Both the position numbers and the translations under genes were made by a program. Source: JARYGU01 sp033795365 (GTDB taxonomy: Bacteria > Pseudomonadota > Alphaproteobacteria > Rhizobiales > Rhizobiaceae). Taken from it: 64,000 nt of DNA. The notes under the pieces were generated by a model. It saw only the letters and a list, made by a program, of their open reading frames with translations. It searched no databases and had not been told where the DNA came from. The stretch is from assembly GCA_033795365.1 (NCBI GenBank), contig JARYGU010000004.1, positions 124,001-188,000 on the forward strand, in the 5' to 3' direction. Positions 17,121-25,719 of the stretch are shown here, piece after piece; position 1 is the stretch's first letter; each line of letters begins with the position of its first letter.

Positions 17121-17147
17121 CGGCGTCCTCCCCTCGGAAGGACGCCG
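17121..17147 (-). other. Hairpin between binding-protein and permease genes
   Basis: CGGCGTCCT and AGGACGCCG form a perfect 9-base stem around a 9-base loop just after the binding-protein stop. No U-run follows. It fits 3' protection of the binding-protein message. Confidence 0.5.
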
Positions 17148-17158
17148 GCCTTGCAAGC

Positions 17159-18151
17159 TCAATCCGAGTAGATGTACTTGGCGATCTCCGGATCGGACAC
17201 ATTGCTCTTGTCGATCACGGTGAAGCCGGTGCCGATCGAGGTCGGGATCGAGTTGCCCGTCAGATAGGCGTGCGCCGCGATGACGCCGAAATAGCCGATT
17301 TCCGCGGGATGCTGCGCGATCGCCAGATCGACAAGGCCGCTCTGGAGGTTGTCGACGATGCTGGTCGGCGCATCGAAGGCCACGACCTTGACGGTGCCCG
17401 TCTGGCCGGCTTGCTGCACGCCGTTTGCGGCGCCCAGCGCGGAGAACAGGTTGGCGCCGAAAACGCCGACGAGATCCGGGTTGCGGGCAAAGACCGCCTG
17501 AAGCTGGGATGCCGCCTTGTTGGCGTCGTTGTCGTTGTACTGGGTTTCCAGCACCTCGATTCCCGGATGGTTCGCTTTCATCTCGTTCTTGAAGCCTTCC
17601 TCACGCTGGTCGGTCGTAGAAATGCCGGGCTTCACGTTGGAAACGTAGACCTTGCCCTTGCCTCCCACCGCCTTCGCGAGGGCACGTGCCGCTATTTCGC
17701 CGCCGAGCACGTTGTCGGATGCGATGTAGGAAAGCGGGAAATCGGCATTGCCCGTGCCGGCCTGATAGACGCCGGAGCCGATGAACGTATCGACGGTGAT
17801 GACGGGAATACCGGCGTCGGCCGCCTTGCGCAGGGGCTCGATCAACTGATCCTTGTCGGTCGGCGCAATCAGGATCGCGTCGGGCTTCTTGGCGATCACG
17901 GCATCGAGCACGGGAACCTGCGTGACCGGATTGAAGTCCGGTGCGCCCTGAAAGACGATAGTTGCGCCGATGGCTTTGGCTGCTGCTTCCGCGCCCTTGT
18001 GCATGGTGATGTAGAAGGCGTCGGTCGTCAGACCCGGAATGAGAGCGATCGTGAATTTCTTGTCTTGGGCATTGGCTGTGCCCGCGGTCAACGCCAGCGC
18101 AGAAACGAAAGTCAGGGCCGTTGCGGCCTTGAAGAATGAACGTCGCTCCAT
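17159..18151 (-). CDS. Sugar ABC binding protein, RbsB type
   Basis: Periplasmic binding protein of 330 residues. The signal peptide is Tat-like or Sec (MERRSFFKAATALTFVSALAL), with likely cleavage after ANAQ near residue 29. The mature part is type I periplasmic (TIALIPGLTTDAFYITMHKG; DAILIAPTDKDQL; PVITVDTFIGSG). First gene of the SBP-permease-ATPase operon. The ligand is not readable from the sequence. Its promoter should lie in the 262 bases before the pdxJ gene, which hold a good palindrome. Confidence 0.9.
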   Translation of the reverse strand: MERRSFFKAATALTFVSALALTAGTANAQDKKFTIALIPGLTTDAFYITMHKGAEAAAKAIGATIVFQGAPDFNPVTQVPVLDAVIAKKPDAILIAPTDKDQLIEPLRKAADAGIPVITVDTFIGSGVYQAGTGNADFPLSYIASDNVLGGEIAARALAKAVGGKGKVYVSNVKPGISTTDQREEGFKNEMKANHPGIEVLETQYNDNDANKAASQLQAVFARNPDLVGVFGANLFSALGAANGVQQAGQTGTVKVVAFDAPTSIVDNLQSGLVDLAIAQHPAEIGYFGVIAAHAYLTGNSIPTSIGTGFTVIDKSNVSDPEIAKYIYSD

Positions 18152-18456
18152 GGTTTCCTCCCTCGGCGAACATTGTCGAATATCGTATGCAAGCCGGCCA
18201 ATCCCTCCGTCTGTCCGGCGGGCTCATAATCGTGTCGACATTTCCCTTTCGTCAAGTGAAATTTTTTCCAGAAAATAATTTCTGGCCAGAATCCTGAATT
18301 TATGGGCTCTTTATCAGCGGATTAAGCACACTATGTCCGGTACCGCGCAGGTTTGGCGCGAGACGTGCGCGCGACATGGCTCCAGCGGTGCTTGCCAATC
18401 GCCGGCATCCACCTTGTTGAAGACCTGCCCGTAGAGCTTTCCTGCGACGTGGCGCG
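18152..18456. other. Intergenic gap before the binding-protein operon
   Basis: This gap of 305 bases has an AT-rich palindromic stretch at its start (near 18268-18285) that probably carries the promoter and operator of the minus-strand sugar importer. From about 18300 to 18456 the sequence is GC-rich. A short open frame of about 50 codons on the minus strand after the pdxJ stop has no ribosome-binding site or recognisable similarity, so I see no gene. Confidence 0.5.
18268..18285. promoter_or_regulatory. Candidate operator of the RbsBCA-like operon
   Basis: CCAGAAA and TTTCTGG form a perfect 7-base inverted repeat around ATAA, preceded by a T-run, about 120 bases before the binding-protein start. 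A likely site for a sugar regulator; the nearby SorC protein is the obvious candidate. Confidence 0.4.
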
Positions 18457-19194
18457 TCAGACGGCCAGCGCGGCCTGGTAGCGGCGGACAGCTTCCGGGA
18501 AACCCATGAGGAGGGCATCCGCGGTGATGGCGTGCCCGATGGACACTTCCATCAGCTGCGGAACGGCGCTTTTCAACGCCGGCAGGTTCTGCAATGTCAG
18601 GTCGTGGCCCGCATTGACGCCCAGGCCCAGAGCATGGGCAGCGGCGGCCGTTTTCCTGATATTTTCGAGATGGATGCTTCGGCCCGGCTCTTCGAAGGCG
18701 CCGCCATAAGGCGCGGTATAGATCTCGATGCGGTCGGCACCTATATCCTTTGCGGCCGCCGGCACCGCCGGATCTTCATCGATGAAGAGAGAGACGCGGA
18801 TGCCGAGCGCCTTCATCCGACCGATCGCCGGGATCAGGACATCACGGCTTCCCGCGACCTCCCAACCGTGATCGGACGTCGCCTGCTCGGGCGTGTCGGG
18901 AACGAAGGTGACCTGGTCCGGCATCGCTTTTTCGACGAGATCCAGGAACTCCGCGCTCGGATATCCCTCGATATTGTATTCGGCCTGAGGGAAATCACGC
19001 CGCAGCAAGGTCTGTAGCTCGAACACATCCGTACGCCGGATGTGACGCTCGTCGGGCCGCGGATGAACCGTTATGCCGTCGGCGCCGGTTTCCAGGACCA
19101 GCCGCGCTATTCCCGTCACGCTCGGCCAGGGAAGATTGCGCCGGTTGCGCAGCTGCGCGACTGCATTGACGTTGACGGAAAGTCTGGTGCTCAC
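18457..19194 (-). CDS. pdxJ: Pyridoxine 5'-phosphate synthase PdxJ (paralogue in sugar locus)
   Basis: TIM-barrel enzyme of 245 residues. PdxJ joins 1-deoxy-D-xylulose 5-phosphate and 3-amino-1-hydroxyacetone phosphate to make pyridoxine 5'-phosphate. Conserved parts are present: RLSVNVNAVAQLRNRR at the N-terminus, the phosphate/substrate segment ADGITVHPRPDERHIR, YNIEGYPS, VTFVPDTPEQ and the active-site His loop NAGHDLTL. I start at GTG 19194 because GGAGAAG lies 5 bases upstream and family proteins begin there; the frame runs back to a TTG at 19218 that overlaps the sorC stop. Its place between a SorC regulator and a sugar importer is odd for vitamin synthesis. Confidence 0.85.
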   Translation of the reverse strand: MSTRLSVNVNAVAQLRNRRNLPWPSVTGIARLVLETGADGITVHPRPDERHIRRTDVFELQTLLRRDFPQAEYNIEGYPSAEFLDLVEKAMPDQVTFVPDTPEQATSDHGWEVAGSRDVLIPAIGRMKALGIRVSLFIDEDPAVPAAAKDIGADRIEIYTAPYGGAFEEPGRSIHLENIRKTAAAAHALGLGVNAGHDLTLQNLPALKSAVPQLMEVSIGHAITADALLMGFPEAVRRYQAALAV

Positions 19195-19214
19195 ATTCTT
19201 CTCCGGATAGCGCT

Positions 19215-20120
19215 TCAAGGGGCCGACAGGGTGTCCAGAATGGCCTGGGCGGTCCTCGTATCGGTAACGAGGGCATTGATCATTCTCGCTCGGACGGCGC
19301 CGATGATGCTGGCAGCCTTCTTCTCGTCTGCAGCTACCCCGATCACCAACGGCGTCCCGGCAAGCTGCTCCGGCGAGGCTGCGATCATGCGTTCCTCGCC
19401 ATCCCAGTGCAGGATCGTGCCGTTATAGTCGAAATAGTGGCGGATCACGTCTCCCGCGACCTGGCTAAGCGCCTGCTCGTTCGGAGTGGCGGCACTTGCT
19501 TCGGGCGGATTGATCGCATGCGGCAAGCCGATGCCGACGACGGCGGCGCTCATTCGGTCCCACAATGACAGCGTCTCGCGGACGGTCGCATCGCCGAGGA
19601 AGGCGTCCCTGAGTTCTGGGGAGGACAGATAGGGCGCGTGGAGGAAGTGCGGCGTTCCACCCATCTGTTCGGCGGCCTGGCGAACGAATTCGTTGATCTG
19701 GAAATGCGGTGCCGGCTGCTGCATGCCGCCGGTCATCGGAACGGTGACGATGCCGGGTATGCGCGGCAGCCCGGCCAGAACGACCTCACGGACGGCGCGC
19801 CCCCAGCCGATACCGAGCACTGAATTTGCAGTCAGGCCGAAGTCCTTGAGCATGGCGCCGAGCGGGGACGCCAGCGCTCCGAGCGAAATCGCATTCGCCA
19901 TGTCGACCACGGCGGCGGTCTTCAATCCCAGCTGCTGGATCAGTTCGGCCGTGATTTCCTCCGGCGACGTCAGGTCGATCACCTCGATGCGCACGATCCC
20001 CGCGGCCCTTGCTTTCTGCAGCAGCCGCGAAATCGTGGCTGTGGAAACGCCCAGCTGCTTTGCGATGTCGACCTGTGACATGTCGGACACGTAGTGCAGC
20101 TTGGCGACCAGATGCAGCAT
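19215..20120 (-). CDS. SorC/DeoR-family sugar-binding transcriptional regulator
   Basis: Regulator with an N-terminal helix-turn-helix (QVDIAKQLGVSTATISRLLQKAR, in two parts) and a C-terminal SorC sugar-phosphate domain (LGIGWGRAVREVV; PMTGGMQQP; VVGIGLP; GVAADEKKA). 301 residues from ATG 20120. Homologues have about ten more residues before the MLHLVAKLHYV segment, and the frame continues upstream to a CTG at 20162 preceded by AAAGGA, so the true start may be that non-standard codon. Divergent from the aldolase-kinase genes and upstream of pdxJ; it probably senses a phosphorylated sugar made by the kinase. Confidence 0.86.
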   Translation of the reverse strand: MLHLVAKLHYVSDMSQVDIAKQLGVSTATISRLLQKARAAGIVRIEVIDLTSPEEITAELIQQLGLKTAAVVDMANAISLGALASPLGAMLKDFGLTANSVLGIGWGRAVREVVLAGLPRIPGIVTVPMTGGMQQPAPHFQINEFVRQAAEQMGGTPHFLHAPYLSSPELRDAFLGDATVRETLSLWDRMSAAVVGIGLPHAINPPEASAATPNEQALSQVAGDVIRHYFDYNGTILHWDGEERMIAASPEQLAGTPLVIGVAADEKKAASIIGAVRARMINALVTDTRTAQAILDTLSAP

Positions 20121-20391
20121 CGCCCGCGAGGCGGCGGTATCCTGGAGGGGAGGAACGGACAGCTTGCAATTCCTTTCTGCAATGTGTTACACGCACGTCA
20201 CGGTGGAGGTGTTATCGCTCAAATTTGCCGAAGCCGCAATGAGACAGGATGGAATATGCGCGACTGCCCGGCCCACAGACGGCGCCTGGCGGCGAGGGCT
20301 TTCCGCTGTCTTTTGCGGCAGGCGGGCTGACGCTTCCTCTCGACCTTTAACCGCCTTTCTTCCGGAAAGGCCAAGCAGGAGGAAGACAGCG

Positions 20392-21309
20392 ATGGCACGA
20401 ATGACGACGGCGGAACTGCGCGGATATCAACAGATTTGCGGCGCGGACGGCGCGATGATGGTCATCGCCTGCGATCAGCGCGGCGGCATGCGGTCGCTGC
20501 TGGCAAAGGACCCGGACGAGCAGGCCAAGATCGGGAACGACGTACTCGGTCAGACCAAGGCGGATATCACGCGCTATCTCGCAAGCCACGCCTCCTGCGT
20601 TCTGGTCGACCCGGTATGCGCGGTGCCGCATCTCGTCGACGATGGCGTCCTTGCCCGCGATACCGCGCTGCTGATCGGACTCGATGCCTCGGGCTGGGAT
20701 GTTTCGCCGGAAGGCTATAGATTGTCGAAGCTGGTGCCGGGCATCACCGCGCGTACGGTTCGCGAATTCGGCGCCACAGGCGGCAAGATCATGGTCTATC
20801 TGAGAGCCGACAGGCCCGAAGCCAATACGGCGAACATCGCCATCCTGCGTCAATGCATCGAGGATTTCTCCCGCGAGAACCTTCTGCTCGTGGTCGAGTT
20901 CCTGACCTATCGCCTGGAGGGGGAAAGCGCCGAGGACTATGCCGCCAAGACATCCTGGCTGATCGAGGAAGGCTGCCGCATTTCTCTCGAATGCGGCGCA
21001 AAGGTCCTGAAGATCCCATATCCGGGATCGCCGGAAGCTTGCGCGGCAGTCACGAAAATCTCCGGCGATGTACCCTGGGCCGTGCTTTCGGCCGGGGTCG
21101 ACCACGAGACCTTTCTCGGCCAGGTCGAAACGGCGATGGCGAACGGGGCTTCCGGCGTCATTGCCGGACGCTCGCTCTGGAAGGACTGCATCTCGCTCGA
21201 CCGGGAGACGACCCGTCAGCGGCTGGAGACGATCGCCGTGCCGCGGCTGCGCGAAATCCGCGCGGTCGTCGCGCGCTATCGCAACAGCGGAACGCCCAAG
21301 GCAGCCTGA
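20392..21309 (+). CDS. Class I ketose-phosphate aldolase, LacD/YihT family
   Basis: Aldolase of 305 residues related to tagatose-bisphosphate aldolase (LacD) and sulfofructose-phosphate aldolase (YihT). Family marks: MVIACDQRGGMRSLL at residue 23, ADITRYLASHASCVLVDP, the Schiff-base lysine in AKVLKIPYPG, and AVLSAGVDHETF followed by GASGVIAGRSLWKD. AGGAGGAAG precedes ATG 20392. It is followed by a bifunctional-looking kinase gene and is divergent from SorC, so it probably cleaves a phosphorylated ketose after import and phosphorylation. Which sugar cannot be read; the LacD, YihT and related branches differ in only a few phosphate/sulfonate contacts. Confidence 0.85.
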   Translation: MARMTTAELRGYQQICGADGAMMVIACDQRGGMRSLLAKDPDEQAKIGNDVLGQTKADITRYLASHASCVLVDPVCAVPHLVDDGVLARDTALLIGLDASGWDVSPEGYRLSKLVPGITARTVREFGATGGKIMVYLRADRPEANTANIAILRQCIEDFSRENLLLVVEFLTYRLEGESAEDYAAKTSWLIEEGCRISLECGAKVLKIPYPGSPEACAAVTKISGDVPWAVLSAGVDHETFLGQVETAMANGASGVIAGRSLWKDCISLDRETTRQRLETIAVPRLREIRAVVARYRNSGTPKAA

Positions 21310-21323
21310 AAGAGGGGACGTCC

Positions 21324-22736
21324 ATGAACAGCGTCATGGCCATCGGCGTCGATATCGGCGGCACGAATCTCAGGGCTGCGCGTATCGCATCGGATGGACG
21401 GATAGATGCGAAGCTCCAGGAAAAAAGCGATCCCGACCCCGAGATCGCTCTGGGCCGCATCATAGATCTCATCAGGAAGATCGATAGGCCCGATGTCGCG
21501 GCGGTCGGCATCGGGGTTCCGGGCCGCGTGGACCACCAAGCCGGCCTGGTGCTGTCCGGCGGCTATCTCGATCTTTCGCGCATTCCGGTCGTCTCGCGCA
21601 TCGAGGCAGCCGTGGGCAAACCCGTCGTCGTCGACAACGACTGCAACATGGCCTTGCTTGCGGAAATCGCCGCCGGAGCGGCCAGTGGCCTGCTGAACGT
21701 GGCGATGCTCACCATCGGTACCGGGATCGGTGGCGCCATCGCCGAAAACGGAAAGATCGTGCGGGGCGCGCGCAATGCAGGCCAGCTCGGCCATATCACG
21801 GTCGACCACCACGGGCGCGATTGCGTCTGCGGCAGGCGCGGCTGCGTGGAGACGGAAAGCTCCGGCATGGCGTTGAGGCGCCATATGACCGAAGCGGGTT
21901 TTCCTGCGGATACGACGATCGAGACGCTTTTCTTGCAGGCCGGGCAAGAAGACGCGCGCGCCCGCACAGTGCTTGCCCGATGGGCCGCGCCACTGCGGGC
22001 GGCGATAGACACTCTGTCGGCCACGCTCGATCCCGATCTCGTCCTGCTCGGGGGCGGGTTGGGCCAGGCGGCCGCCCGCGCGCTCGAAGCCTTCCCTCCC
22101 GCAGCGCCCTGGTTCCGAACCCCCGTCGGCGCGGCATCGCTCGGGGACGACGCGGGTGTCATCGGCGCAGGGCTTTGCGCCATGAAGGGCCGTCCGCAAC
22201 GGCCGGCGGGCAAACGGGTTGTTCTCGTCAATGGCGTACCCGCTGCCGGCAAGAGCTCCGTGTCCGAGGACCTGTCCCGGCGCACCGGCTGGCCTGTCCT
22301 GGCGCTCGATGTCGTCAAGAACCCCTTTCTGGAGCATCTCGGCGGCGGCGACCGGGAATTCAACCGTACGCTGGGAAGGGCAAGCTACCAGGCGATATGG
22401 TCCATCGTCCGTGAAGCGCCCGCGGGTTCGACATTCATCATCGACGCGTGGTTCGGATTCCAGCCGATCGAACGTCTTCGTGAATACCTTGTCATGGCCG
22501 GTGTTTCCAGCGTCGCGGAAATCTGGTGCCATGCTCCGGCGGAGGTTCTGGCGGCGCGCTATGCTGCGCGGAGCGAACAAAGGCTTCCCGGCCACCCCGA
22601 TGCATCCTACATTCCCGAATTGAAGGAGCTCGCCAAACGCGCCGAGCCCACGCATGTCGGACCGCTCTATACAGTGGATACGACGACACCGAGGGATTGC
22701 GAGGGAATCGCCAAATGGGCGGCTTCGGTCCTCTGA
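21324..22736 (+). CDS. ROK sugar kinase fused to a P-loop kinase
   Basis: A 470-residue fusion. Residues about 5-290 are a ROK-family sugar kinase: phosphate loop VDIGGTNLRAA, catalytic VDNDCN, IGTGIGGA, and the zinc motif GHITVDHHGRDCVCGRRGC in full. From about 296 a P-loop kinase-like domain follows, with Walker A NGVPAAGKSS, DVVKNPF, and FIIDAWFGF, resembling small-molecule kinases such as gluconate or chloramphenicol kinases. The join has a short linker (CAMKGRPQRPA). Two kinase folds could add two phosphates in turn to give a sugar bisphosphate for the upstream aldolase; this is inference. The start ATG 21324 follows GAGGGG; the ATG four codons on is also possible. Confidence 0.85.
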   Translation: MNSVMAIGVDIGGTNLRAARIASDGRIDAKLQEKSDPDPEIALGRIIDLIRKIDRPDVAAVGIGVPGRVDHQAGLVLSGGYLDLSRIPVVSRIEAAVGKPVVVDNDCNMALLAEIAAGAASGLLNVAMLTIGTGIGGAIAENGKIVRGARNAGQLGHITVDHHGRDCVCGRRGCVETESSGMALRRHMTEAGFPADTTIETLFLQAGQEDARARTVLARWAAPLRAAIDTLSATLDPDLVLLGGGLGQAAARALEAFPPAAPWFRTPVGAASLGDDAGVIGAGLCAMKGRPQRPAGKRVVLVNGVPAAGKSSVSEDLSRRTGWPVLALDVVKNPFLEHLGGGDREFNRTLGRASYQAIWSIVREAPAGSTFIIDAWFGFQPIERLREYLVMAGVSSVAEIWCHAPAEVLAARYAARSEQRLPGHPDASYIPELKELAKRAEPTHVGPLYTVDTTTPRDCEGIAKWAASVL

Positions 22737-22896
22737 TCCGGAAGAACAGCTTTCTTCCCTGAAGACGCGGCGACGATGCTCGCCGTCGTCACAGACAAAT
22801 TCCCGTACAGTTCGCCAACGGACGGCAGATACGCAGCGCCCCGATGGCAATGTCCGTCAATGCCGATGAGCGAGATTGATCCCATCGGAATTGATT

Positions 22897-22919
22897 GGAA
22901 ATGATGCATTTCCTTTTTT
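22897..22919 (+). terminator. Intrinsic terminator of the aldolase-kinase operon
   Basis: GGAAATG and CATTTCC form a perfect 7-base stem with a 3-base loop, followed directly by six Ts. Confidence 0.75.
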
Positions 22920-23083
22920 CAATGATTGAGGGTGAAAGCGGCGCGGCCGCTGTACTCTTTCAAGATCTGTCGCTCGCGCGGCGGAATCCCGGGAATCGTG
23001 TTGCACTAAATGACCAGTGCTGCTCGAAGGCGCGGCAATCATAATGAGTGCGTCAAGAAGATGTAATATGATTGATTTTGATG

Positions 23084-23112
23084 TTGACACCGATCGACGT
23101 AAGCTTCATTAA
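23084..23112 (+). promoter_or_regulatory. Candidate promoter of the CUT1 importer operon
   Basis: TTGACA (23084-23089) and CATTAA (23107-23112) are 17 bases apart, about 50 bases before the binding-protein start codon. The -35 match is perfect, the -10 weak. Confidence 0.4.
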
Positions 23113-23162
23113 TCCTCATACGCTGACGGGGGAGGAGAGCCGTCGCGAGGAGGAGAACATCC

Positions 23163-24779
23163 ATGACCGAGATACTGACGGTTTCGCGCCGTGGCCTTTT
23201 GGCTGCGGGCGCCAGGACTGTGGCATTGACTGCGGCGGTTGGAATTGCGCCGCGATTCCTTCGCCCCGGCCGTGCCTATGCTGCCGATGCGCTGGCGCCC
23301 GGCATGATCGGCGGCCCGACCGGCTTTGCAGGTGCCGAACGCTATCAATACGGCCCCGACACACCGGAAGGCCGCGCCGTTGAGGCGGCCAAGTCGCTGA
23401 AGGCGGCCGGCAAGGCGCCGGAGCGGATCGTTCTTGGCCTGTCCGACGGCTCGATCGGCCAGTTGACCCAGGCCTTTCCGGCCGGTGCGCCGTCGATCAA
23501 GGAGCTTTGGGAGAAGGAAACCGGCATCGAGCTGGACATCGTCGGCGTTCCGAACGGCCAGGAATTCACCAAGACGATGCAGGATATCTCCACCAAAGGC
23601 GGCGCCTTCGACATCTATGCCGTCGAATGGAACCGCCTGGGCGACCTTGCCGAAACGGCAGGCATCATCAAGCTGGACGAATATGTCGCAGCCCACAAGC
23701 CGGAATGGGACGATCCGGAGCGCGGCTATGTCAACGGTGCCAAGGGCGTATCGCTGCTCAATCAGTACCGCGGCTCGACCTATGGCGTTTCGCTCGATGG
23801 CGATTTCCAGACCTGGAACTATCGCATCGACTTGTTCGGCGACGAGAACGAGAAGAAGGCCTTTTCCGACAAATACGGATACGAACTGGCGCCGCCGCGC
23901 AGCTGGAAGGAGCATGCCGATATCGCAGCCTTCTTCCACCGGCCGGACAAGGGTCTGTTCGGCTCCACCGACCTGCGCAACCAGGGTTGGGGTTATACCA
24001 ACTGGTACCAGCGTTTCGTATCGATGGGGTCGCCCAATCAATTCCTGTTCGACGACGACGGCAAGCCGCTGATCAACTCGGAAGCCGGCTATGCGGCAAC
24101 GATGGAATATGTGGATTCGCTGAGCCACCACTCGCCGGACGCGATCTCCTGGGGCTGGCCGGAACAATACGGCAATTTCGCCGCCGGCGGCGCGGCGATG
24201 ACCTGCGCCTTCTCCAATCTGCCGAAATTTCTCGACAACAAGGCCAATGAAGGTTCCAAGGTCACGGGCAAGATCGGTTCCATGCTGCCGCCCGGACGCG
24301 ACGTCGACGGCCAGCTCGTGCGCCGCTCGGTTCTGTGGCTCAACCTTTCGGCCTCGGTCTCGGCGCAGAGCAAGCACCCCGAAGTCTGCTACCTGCTTCT
24401 GCAATGGCTTGGCTCGAGCCGCATCTATTCCTGGATGACGGCCAATCCGGGTGGTTATTTCGATCCCTTCCAGCTCGCCAACTTCGCCGATCCGCTGGTC
24501 CGCCAGACCTATCACGACTACCATATGGACATAGTCCGCGAGACTGTCGCCCGTACGGTTCCGACGATCAACTATCCGGGCGCGACCGCTTTCCACAATG
24601 CGCTCGACGAGAACCTGATGGCCGCCCTGACCAAGTCCAAGACGCCGGAGCAGGCCATGGCCGATACCGAGCGGCAATGGCAGCGTATCGCCCGGCGAAC
24701 CGGAGAGGAGAAGCTTCTCGAAGCTATCAAGACGAACAAGGAGGCCTGGCCGACCGTCCTCGATCCGCTCGCGGGTTGA
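23163..24779 (+). CDS. Extracellular solute-binding protein, CUT1 (sugar/polyol) family
   Basis: Periplasmic binding protein of 538 residues, longer than most CUT1 binding proteins (about 420). The N-terminus has a Tat-type signal (VSRRGLLAAGARTVALTAAVG) with cleavage near residue 40 (RAYAADA). A leader segment rich in Gly/Pro precedes the typical core (RIVLGLSDGSIGQL; WEKETGIELDIVGVP; FDIYAVEWNRLGDLA). A strong ribosome-binding site (GAGGAGGAG) precedes ATG 23163. With two permeases and two different ATPases behind it, it resembles the Rhizobium glycerol importer GlpSTPQV in composition, so glycerol or another polyol is a reasonable guess only. Confidence 0.87.
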   Translation: MTEILTVSRRGLLAAGARTVALTAAVGIAPRFLRPGRAYAADALAPGMIGGPTGFAGAERYQYGPDTPEGRAVEAAKSLKAAGKAPERIVLGLSDGSIGQLTQAFPAGAPSIKELWEKETGIELDIVGVPNGQEFTKTMQDISTKGGAFDIYAVEWNRLGDLAETAGIIKLDEYVAAHKPEWDDPERGYVNGAKGVSLLNQYRGSTYGVSLDGDFQTWNYRIDLFGDENEKKAFSDKYGYELAPPRSWKEHADIAAFFHRPDKGLFGSTDLRNQGWGYTNWYQRFVSMGSPNQFLFDDDGKPLINSEAGYAATMEYVDSLSHHSPDAISWGWPEQYGNFAAGGAAMTCAFSNLPKFLDNKANEGSKVTGKIGSMLPPGRDVDGQLVRRSVLWLNLSASVSAQSKHPEVCYLLLQWLGSSRIYSWMTANPGGYFDPFQLANFADPLVRQTYHDYHMDIVRETVARTVPTINYPGATAFHNALDENLMAALTKSKTPEQAMADTERQWQRIARRTGEEKLLEAIKTNKEAWPTVLDPLAG

Positions 24780-24800
24780 TGTCGGCGGCCAAACAGCTCT

Positions 24801-24822
24801 CCGGGCAGGGTTGCCTGCCCGG
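24801..24822 (+). other. Hairpin between binding-protein and permease genes
   Basis: CCGGGCAGG pairs with CCTGCCCGG around a GTTG loop, 21 bases after the binding-protein stop. No U-run. It is the third such hairpin behind a binding-protein gene in this window. Confidence 0.55.
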
Positions 24823-24858
24823 ATTCTCCGAAACGCTTGAAATCGAAGTCGCGCGATC

Positions 24859-25719
24859 ATGAACCGCTCCTTGCCTTTCGAGGTCTTTCGCTATGCCGCC
24901 ATTCTTCTGGCGCTTGCGATCACGCTCGTCCCCACCCTCTGGATGGCCTCGATGGCCTTCAAGCCGATCGCCGAATGGTCTGCGACCGGAGCCGACCTGA
25001 CTTGGTGGCCGAAGAACCCGACGCTCGACAATTTCCGCTTCATCTTCGGGACATCGACATCCGATCTGATCGTCGCGCTCGACCGCACCGCCGGCAAGCC
25101 GATCCTGTCCTCGCTCCTTTCGGCCGTGTTCGGCACGCTGATTGCCATGATGGCGGGAACGTCCGCGGCCTACGGCCTGTCGCGTTTCGGCTCGGGACAG
25201 AACCTGCCGCTCGCACTCATCCAGTTGCGCCTCTTTCCGCCGATGGCGGTGATGATCCCGGTCATGATCATGTGGGCCTTTTTCGGCCTCGTCGACAGCT
25301 GGTGGGGGCTGGCGTTGATCTACGGCATCGTTACGCTGCCTTTCGCCTTCTGGCTGATGAAGACCTTTTTCGACGACATGCCGCGTGAAATCGAGGATGC
25401 CGCGCTCGTCGAAGGCTGCTCGCGCCTGCGCGTCTTCATGAAGATCACGCTGCCGATGATGCGCCCGGCACTCGCCAGTTCCGCGCTCTTCGTCTTCATC
25501 CTGAATTGGTCGGATTATCTGATCGCACTGCTTTTGACGACGCGCGAATGGGTGACCATTCCCGTTTACATGGCCTCGCTCTCGTCTTCCATGACCGGAC
25601 AGCTCTATGGCGCGAAAGCCGCTCTCGGCCTTATCGCCGCCGTGCCTCCCGTCATCATGGGCATCGCGATCCAGAAGCATCTGGTGCGCGGCCTGACCTT
25701 TGGAGCGCTCAAGCAATGA
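24859..25719 (+). CDS. ABC permease, MalG/CUT1 type
   Basis: Inner-membrane subunit of 286 residues with six membrane segments. The EAA coupling loop is EIEDAALVEGCSRLRVFMKITLP in two parts near residue 180, and the C-terminal motif GLTFGALKQ is the usual MalG-type ending. The loop between helices 1 and 2 (residues 30-75) is long and periplasmic. Its stop overlaps the start of the second permease (ATGA). It forms the translocation pore with that partner. Confidence 0.9.
   Translation: MNRSLPFEVFRYAAILLALAITLVPTLWMASMAFKPIAEWSATGADLTWWPKNPTLDNFRFIFGTSTSDLIVALDRTAGKPILSSLLSAVFGTLIAMMAGTSAAYGLSRFGSGQNLPLALIQLRLFPPMAVMIPVMIMWAFFGLVDSWWGLALIYGIVTLPFAFWLMKTFFDDMPREIEDAALVEGCSRLRVFMKITLPMMRPALASSALFVFILNWSDYLIALLLTTREWVTIPVYMASLSSSMTGQLYGAKAALGLIAAVPPVIMGIAIQKHLVRGLTFGALKQ

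Larger units (their letters stand above)
22737..23162. other. Long intergenic region between kinase and CUT1 importer
   Basis: These 426 bases contain the kinase-operon terminator (22897-22919), then about 160 bases with no recognisable gene, and a promoter-like pair before the next operon (23084-23112). No small ORF with a good ribosome-binding site was found. Confidence 0.5.

Noticed and set aside
15854..18139. Long plus-strand open frame of 761 codons opposite the RbsBCA-like genes
   Set aside because: It is the antisense of three clear minus-strand genes with no family motif and no ribosome-binding site.
18300..18456. Short minus-strand open frame after pdxJ
   Set aside because: No start with a ribosome-binding site and no recognisable similarity.
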